A stretch of DNA of 64,000 bases, taken from contig OU452204.1 in the NCBI GenBank assembly GCA_911728435.2, positions 15,190,001 to 15,254,000 on the forward strand, given 5' to 3'. Shown in pieces: positions 56,093-64,000 of the stretch. The notes beneath the pieces are model-generated. The model was not told where the DNA came from and made no database searches. It saw only the letters and a list, made by a program, of their open reading frames with translations. A program made the position numbers and the translations under genes. How positions within the stretch are numbered: position 1 is the first letter of the stretch; every line of letters begins with the position of its first letter. The DNA is from Apoderus coryli. Its lineage: Eukaryota > Arthropoda > Insecta > Coleoptera > Attelabidae.

Positions 56093-56720
56093 TCAAGAAT
56101 ACGTTAAATACTCCGGTTTCTTTTTATTTCTCGTGGATTTACGCAAAGGCTGGTCTTGGTCCAAAAACTGTTGATTGCCGTTCTGATCGTTCGTCGTCGA
56201 TTGTTGTTCTTCAACGTTATACCTGTTTGTTATCGAAGCTTCTTCTCCCCTTTCTTCCTGAGTACTAGATTGGCAATCGCGTTGACTATTCGTTGGTTGG
56301 TCTTCTTCATCATTTTCCAATAATCGTAAGTCACCTCGTGGCGCCAAATGTTTCGTGGCAACTGTACCTTCTCTTCCATTGTCGTATCTTACTAAGGCGT
56401 AATCAGGATTTACTTCTAAGAGTTCTACCTCTTCAACAAGTGGATCAAATTTACTTCTACCTACAAAGTTTTTAAGTAAAACTATGTCAGAATTTTTCAT
56501 CCAGGAGGGAATAGAAGTTCCACTAGTAGATCGACGTTGGTAAGTAAATAAACGTTCTTGAGGAGTATAATTTGTTGATGTACATAACAGACTTCGAATG
56601 GAGTATAAAGCATCGTGTAGAACCAATTCCCATTGACTTGTCTCAAGTTTACGCGATTTTAATGCAAGGCTTATAGCTTTCCAAATAACACCATTGTATT
56701 TTTCAACTTGACCATTTCGA
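56093..56720 (-). pseudogene. C-terminus of a Ty3/gypsy integrase
   Basis: The minus-strand frame is open for about 208 codons: RNGQVEKYNGVIWKAISLAL (the last catalytic Glu in QVE), WELVLHDALYSIRSLLCTST, PQERLFTYQRRSTSGTSIPS, VLLKNFVGRSKFDPLVEEVE, NPDYALVRYDNGREGTVATK and HLAPRGD, then an acidic, Gln-rich tail ending KKPEYLTYS. The order matches integrases of insect gypsy elements: catalytic end, then an SH3-like barrel (VRY-NG-E-TV--KHLAP). Upstream (above 56720) is replaced by unrelated + strand LINE sequence, so the first two catalytic Asp are gone. It may belong to the same family as the gag at 52814. Confidence 0.8.
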
Positions 56721-57229
56721 AGATGGGGTCCAGCCGACTTCATGCAATTGTGAAGCTATACGGAAACATAGTGCGAAAAAAACTTGCTTGGAAAATGATA
56801 AAGCAACTGCGGACCTCATCGCGGTACAACCCTTCATACAGAAGCGTTTACACGGATCTTGAGAAGGTGGAAGGGTCACCGATTGTCTTAAAAGTGAATG
56901 AATAATGGCCATCACCAACATAGTTAACGAGAAACGAGGGGAGTACAGATGCTACCCAAAACAGGGCATGAACCTGAAGTCCTAGAGGCTCATTACTTTA
57001 TTAAACTAATTAGCGGATCGAATCATCCTCAGCTCAGAGGAGTGGAAATCGCAGCGGAGTTGCTGAATAGAAAACACACCATATGCTTCTATACGTGGCT
57101 AGAGCATTGAACATAATCTTGTAAGAGCGACTGGTGGAAGAGCCATTAGCGGTGACGAAGCTGAGCAACTCCTATCTTCATGGAAAACGGAACCTCAGCA
57201 AAACTTTAAAACATCTCGCGAGTCCACGA

Positions 57230-57560
57230 CAATGAAGGCAGAGCTCAGTCCTCCTACACTACCTGTTCGCCATATACACCACCGGCACACCGAGAACGCA
57301 GCATAAAAAACGCTAGTCATGCACCCAGATGATACAGAACTGATAACCATACAAAATGTTGTGCCAAATGGCAAGCCAAGCCAACATCAATGGGGATAAA
57401 ACCACAGCAATAAAGAAGAAAAAGAAAAGTCACTCCCACGTCGGGGTCAACATCGAAGGAGTCATTGCAGAGTAGCAGGTCACTGCAAAGTACCTAGTTG
57501 GCACTTTGGACAGAAGCAAGACTACGCATCGAAAAGAGCATCGGAAACTCCATAATTTAG
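57230..57560 (+). pseudogene. Jockey-like RT remnant
   Basis: Pieces in alternating frames: LFAIYTTGTPRTQ (motif before C), LVMHPDDTELITIQN (YADDT degraded to HPDDT), INGDKTTAI then SHVGVNIEGVIAE and VTAKYLVGTLDRSKTTHRK (degraded YLGVTLD). The order is that of a Jockey RT. The 500 bases before it (56760-57230) include VYTDLEKVEGSPIV, possibly the linker before the RT. Confidence 0.55.
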
Positions 57561-59029
57561 TTAAGAGAATATTCAACTAAAACTTAATTTTTCTCGAAAA
57601 CGCAGCGTCCTATCATCCAGAGACAAGAGTGTGTAAAAAACCTCATATTTTCTAAAAATGATGTCCGGATTCTCCAAAAATTAGTGAAAAAAAAGCTTTG
57701 ATTAAAAATCTGTGTTGATTGATCTCCCTATTCGGACTCTTATGGTTGCCATTTAATTTATCAGTGAGTGTGCTAACAAATGCTTCGATTTAGAGAAATA
57801 ACTATGTCACATTTCACTCCAATACCTAAAGGAGTTTCGCGATATCTTTAAAAAACCTATGCTAAGTCATCTTTCAAGAACTATAACTCCTTTTGGAATC
57901 AATTTGGAATTAGAAGTTTGACGTCGAATTGCGATGAAATCCACTCTAGAATTTGTGGCTTTCGTTTGGTCCATTAGTTTCCCAATTCAATTTTCAGAAA
58001 AATTTAAGGATGTGTTTATTCGAAGCCGCCTAGTAGGCTATCGACCATCAGTACCCTTGTATATTGGTTGATCTATCTCCAGGTATAAAAATTGTTAATG
58101 TTAAGCAACAAATCAACCATTTAACATGGAAAATGTATACCAATTTTTATTATAACCCTGGATGGCCATAAAGCCACACGTTATATTCAAACATCATTCG
58201 CAATGTGTTTCAATAATTTACAATAAGTTAGCTATAAGTTACTTTTGTACCGGTCTTTCTGTAGGTATGCTAACGAAAGTATGGTGGGATATAAAAAGTA
58301 TCAAACACTAAATTTATGTGTCGTGGGGTTGAAATTTAATGCTGTACAGTAGTATTGGTTTCACCTACGCATTTATTTCGATTAGTGATGTCTCAGATAT
58401 TAAATTCAACCTCAAGGGCCGTATTTTCATATTACTGCTAAAATGATCGTTTGATAAAGTACAGAGATATCCTCAGAAGAGCTTTTGATTGTCCTAAGCT
58501 TTGAGGTAACGTAGTGTTTGTCGCCTCAAACCAGCAAATCAATATTCAATATGGTAAAAAACGATCAAAGCGAACTATTTTTATCTCCGGATGTAGAAAT
58601 GGTTAATTTACCAAATTCTCAAACCTAATTCTAGCCACATAGTAAATCATCTGGTTTCTCTCCTCTTCCTAGATAAAAACAAAGTGGCTGCCAGAATCCA
58701 ACCCATATCCAGAACTCTTGTCTTTCTCAATGCAAGAGATTCTATTTCCTTAAGATTCACCATCAACGGTTAATGCTTGACCAACTGCATTTTTCAATGA
58801 AAATGGGCCGGTGTTTCCCCCCGGACAAAATATACTGTGACTCTTTTTGGATGCATCTGTTTCTCAACAAGAACTCGCGGATTTTAGAAACCATAAATGC
58901 GACAATTTTGTCGAGGCCTTGAAGTTAAAAATGGACCCCGTCACTATACATCATTTTCGTTGAAAAATCACCATCTAATTGTGCTTGTTCTAAAATCCAA
59001 TCTTCGTTGGCCATGGTCTGGTCAATTCA
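57561..59029. other. No recognisable gene
   Basis: No firm feature recognised. The last part (58900-59020) probably contains the decayed motif A region of the LINE that follows. Confidence 0.35.
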
Positions 59030-60130
59030 ACTTTGTACTCACTGCTGCGATATTTTCAGTCAAGCGACCATGTAACCTTTATGACATCATATCTGAGTAA
59101 TCATCAACAGCTGGTTGACCTGAGTGGGAAAGTCTCTCGGACTCTGCCCGTAAAGTATGGGGTTCCCCAGGGCTCGGTGCTGGGCCCGATTCTTTTCTTA
59201 TTACATGTCAATGATTTTAAGTGCCAGTTAGTGACTCGAGCATCATCCTGTTTGCGGATGACACCACTATCCTGCGAAATAGTTCGAGCGCTCTAGATCT
59301 CATTGCGCATCTCAGTAGTGTAACGGCAAATGTTTCTGACTGGTTTGCGGCAAATGGATTAAGTCTTAATCTAGACAAAACACAGATTATAGGATTTTCA
59401 AAAGGAAATTTGAACCTGTTCCGCGACGTTAACAGCGTTAGATATCTGGGGGTGGTTTTAGATCCTAAACTGTCTTGGAACGCTCATATTGATTGCTTAG
59501 CAAAGAGGGTCAACAGTAATATATATCTGTTGCGAAATCTGGCAAATTCAGTCTCTAGAAGAGTTCTGCTGACATCATACTATGCGTGTATTCATTCCCT
59601 GATCTCTTAGTCTATTGTAAATTGGGGCCACTCGCCTGGTGCCGCACAAGTATCTGCGTTGCAGAGAAGAGTGGTTCGTGTTATTGGCAGCTTGAAGTAT
59701 CGGGAAGACTGTTCCTTCTGTGTTTGTGTTGCATTCTCTCGTTTACGTTAGGGTGAATATGCATGAGTATAGTTTGCAGAGGGATATTCATGAGCACGGT
59801 ACTAGACATGGTTCGGACAATAGGGTGCAGTTCAGTAGAATAACGGGCTCTAGATCGGGCAAGAATTATTATGGTCCGAGAGCATACAACGCACTGCCAG
59901 AGAGGGTTCGGGAACTCCCCGTGAAGCCGTTTAAGTATATACTGAAGGCATATTTAATAGATAAATGTTTTTATTCATTTGATGAATTTATGTTAAATGA
60001 TTTCAGGGACCTGACTATCTAACTTTTTGACTGTTTATTTTTGTTTATTATTTAGGGATGTTTTTTGTTTTTATATTGACATGTATAATGCTCTTGACAG
60101 TTCTATACACCAATAAAATTATTATTATTA
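59030..60130 (+). mobile_element. Jockey-group LINE, RT motif B to 3' end
   Basis: LYSLLRYFQSSDHVTFMTSY then VKYGVPQGSVLGPILFLLHV (motif B, intact), a frameshift near 59220, SSIILFADDTTILRNS (motif C, FADD intact), LNLDKTQIIGFSKGN, VRYLGVVLDPKLSWNAHI, LLTSYYACIHSLIS-stop, NWGHSPGAAQVSALQRRVVR, then after another slip near 59720 DNRVQFSRITGSRSGKNYYG, YNALPERVRELPVKPFKYIL and a stop at 60020. The 3' UTR ends CCAATAAAATTATTATTATT. Two frameshifts and one stop separate it from function. Confidence 0.8.
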
Positions 60131-61344
60131 TTTCTTTTTTCATGTCATTTACAGACCCAGTTTACTCAAACTGACCTCCTTTATCCATCTCTAAATTCTG
60201 CATAAGGTCGATTTGAATAATCTTCTGTTATAATGATAACGAATGATATCTGTAATAAGTGTAAATCGTAGGCTGTCGGTGATTGCCCGGCACGGTAAAA
60301 GTGAATAGGTATATATTTTTTGCATTTTGCATCGCAAATCTTCTTTTTTGCAATGCAATTCAATTTTGTTTTTGTCACTTTATATACACAAACAGAGTGC
60401 CAAATATTTAAAATTTAATGTTTCTATTTCTGCATCTGTCAAAAAATTGGAATTTTCTTTATCGTTTGTAGTCAGTTATGTTATGCTATCATAAATCAAG
60501 TCATGGTCATTTCCTCAAGTAAAATTTGTTTGATTTGTTCAATGTAACAGTGATATTTAGAGGGGAGGTTTTATGGATCTATCAGCTAAAGTCCAACTGT
60601 CACACCTTTCCGGAAATATAACCTCATAACTGTCAAATACTCTGAACCTCAAGCTTCGTAAGCCTTCATCTCTTTGTTTCATTAGAGCCAAATCCTTCTT
60701 AAGACAACAGTGCCTAGTATGAATGCTTACAAGTATTCTCGACGCCTAGTTACTGCGATTTAAAAGTTTGATCATTTCGAAGGTATCTGGCACTTTTATA
60801 AATTCTTTGTAGCCTGCTTCTTCATACATACTTTTCAAATACACTTATGCTTAATAACAAATAACTCAACTCAATTTCAAAGTAGGAACTAATGATTTGC
60901 TTATCGGCGGCCGTTGGTGTTTATTATGCATATTGTATAAAAAATATATGCACTGAAAAATTAATTCACCAACTTCAATCCACTTGAGTTTGGATCAATG
61001 TTGTTTTCCCTGGTCTGCATTCAATGTTATGTAGAGCATATCTTATCGATTTTTATTCATAATTATTTAATTTTTGCCACAAAAGCCATACAATATTACT
61101 ATTTCATATTCCATCAGAGTGAAACAAAGTTTGTGAAGAGGTTTATATAAGACTTCAAACGATTGTATAGATACCTACATAGATTCTATGCTCTGTAAAA
61201 AAAACTTGCAATAATTAATATTCGACGGCATCATTCATATTATGCTCGTACATATTCATTTCAAAAGAAAATTGGTTTTGTTCGGTATAATTTGGTTTCA
61301 AACTTTGTGTTTATTAATTGCGTTTTCTTTTATACGGCGTATTC
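60131..61344. other. No recognisable gene
   Basis: No domain recognised. Confidence 0.35.
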
Positions 61345-61575
61345 AAAGGTCATTCAATAAGTCCGTAGGAAAATTTTGACAAAATTCGATTTTATTATTC
61401 AACATAGTTGCCTTCGAGGGCAATACAACGAGTATAGCGATTTTCCAACTTTTCGCTACCACTTTTATAGTACGATTTCTCTTTCTTGTCAAAATAGGCA
61501 TCAGTTTCAGCCATTACGTGATCATTGGACTTAAATTTCTTTCCAGCAAGCATTCTCTTGAGATCTCATCACCTC
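61345..61575 (-). pseudogene. Mariner transposase C-terminus and one end
   Basis: The minus strand reads MLAGKKFKSNDHVMAETDAY then FDKKEKSYYKSGSEKLENRY and TRCIALEGNYVE-stop, a clean C-terminus of the same mariner family as 30905-31500 (SNDEI-ETEAYF..YYKSGIEKLE). GGTCATTCAATAAGTCCGTA at about 61350 is the likely terminal repeat. Catalytic part absent. Confidence 0.75.
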
Positions 61576-61804
61576 ACCGGCCGCACAGATGAAATCTGCT
61601 CATACTCAACAACTCCCTAGCCCTTGATTTCGATGGGTAATGAACTCCTTCGAATGTACTAAACCTGGATAATTTTGCCAAACATTTGTCGTCATCCAGG
61701 TATTAAGTATGTATTTGGCAGTGCTAACGATATGCCAGTTGCGGGTTCTGGTCCGATAAATGATCTTTCAGTCCGTTCTCTGTCCAGAGAGTCACCATTT
61801 CATT

Positions 61805-63137
61805 CAATCATGAGTTGCTTCTGGGAATATTAAATTATCTTGGATTTTCCGTTACTGCTACAGCTCTTGTAAGTAGTTATTTAAGTGACAGAAACCAAAT
61901 GGTTAAGCTCGACGGCAAACTTTCTTCCCCCAAAAATATTAATAATGGTGTACCTCAAGGTTCAATCTTGGGTCCAATCTTGTTTTGTCTCTATACATCC
62001 CAGTTGACAAAACAACTAAAGCACTGTGACGCGCATATTTATGCGGATGGCACTCAACTGTACTGCTCTTTTATGCCAGAGAAGTTACAAGAAAGCATCA
62101 ATAATATGAATCTTGACTTGGCTTGGCTTGTGGAAATATCTAATGCCCATTGCCTTCAAATAAATCCTACTAAGTCGGAACTATTACTTTTTGGTAGAAG
62201 TTCACATAGGTATCGCTATACGGATTCGTTTAAGTTCAGCGTGAATAACGTGCAACTTAAATGTGCAAAGTTCGCGAGAAATTTGGATTTGATATTAGAC
62301 ACGCATTTAAGATTTACTCAACATGTAAGCCAATGTATTAGGCGTGCTTCATGAACTTAAAATTACTGTATTGCAAAAGAAGGTTGCTTAGTGAATGTAC
62401 TAAGAAACTTTTGTGTGATTCACTGGTACTTTCACATTTTAATTTTGCCGATACTATATATGGCCCATGCCTGACTGATATTGACCAAAAAAGAATCCAG
62501 GCCTGTGTTCGACTCATACGAGGGATTAGGAGGGGTGAGCGTGGCGTGAGTGCTAAGCTTCGTGAAATTGGGTGGCTGAGGACGAACGAACGAAGTGCTC
62601 TTGATTCCTTAGTCTTCTTTAATAAAATTGTAACTACAAAAACTCCAGATTATTTGTATAACAAAATTAAATTTCGGGGTTCTATTCATGATGTGAATAT
62701 TCGTCGCAAGCTTACTATATCACCTCCAAATCACTGCACAGCTATGTTTGAAAGATCATTCTCTTACAATGTATGTAATATCTATTAATTATAACTTTTT
62801 GAAAGGTATTAGATTTAAGAATGCTATGTATGATTCTATAGCCGAATTTGTTTGATTTATATTTATTTGTTGATATGCCATGGATTTGTTTTTTTGGGAT
62901 TGTCTAATAATAATATATCAACTTTTTTTTAATTAAATTTAAGATTGCTGAATGTAATAGTTGTTTGATTTGTTCTTTCAATTTCGGTATTGTGGAGAGT
63001 ATGCTATTTCATCTTGTTATTTATTATTTTTATATGTTTGTAACTGTTAACTAAGGGGTTAAGTGAGGAAGTCTGTACTTCAACTTCGCCCATTGTAAAA
63101 TATTTTATTATTTTGCAATAAAGACTTTATTATTATT
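61805..63137 (+). mobile_element. LINE (Jockey/CR1 group) with mutated catalytic YADD
   Basis: SFNHELLLGILNYLGFSVTA then NNGVPQGSILGPILFCLYTS (motif B intact), HIYADGTQLYCSF (motif C: YADD is YADG), LAWLVEISNAHCLQINPTKS, FARNLDLILDTHLRFTQHVS; the frame changes at 62351 (ATGA overlap) to MNLKLLYCKRRLLSECTKKL, LVLSHFNFADTIYGPCLTDI, RGERGVSAKLREIGWLRTNE, YLYNKIKFRGSIHDVN and MFERSFSYNVCNIY. The 3' UTR (GGTTAAGTGAGGAAGTC, CTTCAACTTCGCC, AATAAAGAC, ATT tail) ends at 63137. The Asp to Gly change removes one of the metal-binding acids. Source family of the tail at 5932 and a relative of 35885-38205. Confidence 0.8.
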
Positions 63138-63144
63138 TCTCTTT

Positions 63145-63310
63145 AGACCAGAGTGGCCAGGGATCCAGACCACAGTCAGCTTATTGTTTCTTCCGATATT
63201 AGCTTGAGTTCTAGAAGAAGCGATTCTTTCAGAACCTGTACTGGATCGTATGATCAGATCATCAGCATAATATGCTTGAAACTCTGCCCGCTCTACTAGC
63301 TTTGGCTAGA
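63145..63310 (-). pseudogene. RNase H remnant of a LINE
   Basis: The minus strand ends ..TQANIGRNNKLTVVWIPGHS-G, the WVPGHSG motif at the end of a LINE RNase H. Further upstream is AEFQAYYADDLIIRSSTGSE, where the SDSQ helix would be. The sequence is cut at about 63145, eight bases after the ATT tail of the preceding LINE, so that LINE may have inserted into it. Confidence 0.45.
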
Positions 63311-63599
63311 AACCGGCTGTAAAAAATCGTGTGCTCGGTTTTGATTATACATATTATCCCATGTTCATGTTCATGTCCAATCGTCGCAGTTTGCTCAGAG
63401 GAGTAACTTGTGTGGGACTGTAATGGTCTTTTAATCCCAGTTTTTATATGGCTACTTTTTTCTAATGAATAGATAGAAAATCTAATAGACCCATTTATTC
63501 TACAGAGAAAACGAAAACGTTGTAGAGTTAAAGATTTCAGTGTAATTTGCAATTTAATGTTGACGTGTTTTTAAGCTTTGGGAAAATTCACAATGAGAA

Positions 63600-63758
63600 A
63601 GCGCTTTTAATTTTGTTAAATGTGCATCTGTAAAAATAATGCCAGAAATAAATAAAATCTAAAATCGCAAAAAATTGTTTTCTCAAAAAGTCTTGAAATC
63701 GGCATTTTAAGTCCTACCGTTTCCAAGATCCCATTCTTATCTTGGACACAGTGTATAT
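63600..63758 (+). repeat. Repeat with hairpin unit, copy 3 of 3
   Basis: GCCAGAAATAAATAAAATC.AAAATCGCAAAA (from about 63640) matches 41175-41215, and the hairpin unit CCGTTTCCAAGATCCC..ATTCTTATCTTGGACACAGTGTAT (63718-63758) matches 4743 and 41873. Here the two parts are contiguous; near 41.2-41.9 kb a LINE 3' UTR lies between them. Confidence 0.6.
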
Positions 63759-64000
63759 CAATACAAATTTAAGGAACTGATGTTATTGATCATAAAATTT
63801 ACATGAACCCGTACGTTGAAATAAATATCGGATTAAATTAGTCGAATCTTTTAAAAATCTTTGAATTTGAATAATATATTTTGACGATAGTAGTTGCATT
63901 ATGTTATGATGAAGAGTCTTTGTACAAAATGTTATTATATGATGATTTAGATTTTTTCTTACATTTAATTGTCCAGATTGAAGAGGTACTGTATAAAAAA

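Overview
This window looks like gene-poor, AT-rich insect nuclear DNA. The beetle-like flavour is a guess from the transposon families present: mariner-type ends with the motif ACACCCTGTA, Tc1/mariner-like transposases of the DUF4817 type, insect Crypton, Jockey/CR1- and R1-like LINEs with (ATT)n tails, Ty3/gypsy, and Penelope-like elements. I see no rRNA, tRNA, CRISPR, bacterial operon or convincing multi-exon host gene. Nearly all recognisable coding sequence is decayed transposable-element sequence. One 85-codon reading frame at 23733-23990 (+) does not look transposon-derived and could be host.

Layout. 0-5 kb: an inverted-duplicated mariner-type element (130-1437), a MITE-like repeat, and a Crypton tyrosine-recombinase relic (3958-4728) cut off by a short hairpin repeat. 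5-13 kb: LINE RNase H and RT scraps, a transposase scrap, and a THAP-domain / P-element-like gene on the minus strand with three small GT-AG introns (8369-9254). 14-17 kb: a mariner N-terminus and a DUF4817-type transposase broken by an inserted repeat and a 20+20 bp perfect palindrome. 18-24 kb: a Cys-rich fragment, a LINE with an open frame (20570-21490), and a Penelope-like element with RT and GIY-YIG remains (22360-23285). 26-36 kb: a relic of an unclassified insect transposon-like protein (27770-28707), RNase H, a mariner with an internal deletion, and an almost complete DUF4817-type element (32533-33934). 36-38 kb: an R1-like LINE nested inside a second LINE. 39-51 kb: more LINE RT pieces, a 618 bp foldback element, and a LINE carrying endonuclease and RT parts (49205-50735). 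51-57 kb: a second tyrosine-recombinase scrap, an internally deleted gypsy element with gag, primer-binding site and LTR remains, and a gypsy integrase C-terminus. 57-64 kb: LINEs of the Jockey/CR1 group (59030-60130; 61805-63137) and a mariner C-terminus.

The most interesting non-coding signal is a set of dispersed hammerhead-ribozyme-like motifs. Three of them (14221-14265 +, 20421-20463 +, 12426-12465 -) carry the two core boxes (CUGANGA and GAAA, with one first-position change) around a six-position helix II with a three-base loop. The helix II sequence differs between copies but pairing is mostly kept. Penelope-like elements are known to carry hammerhead motifs, and this window contains Penelope coding remains, so the two may belong together. 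All family names come from reading translations by eye; no database search was possible.
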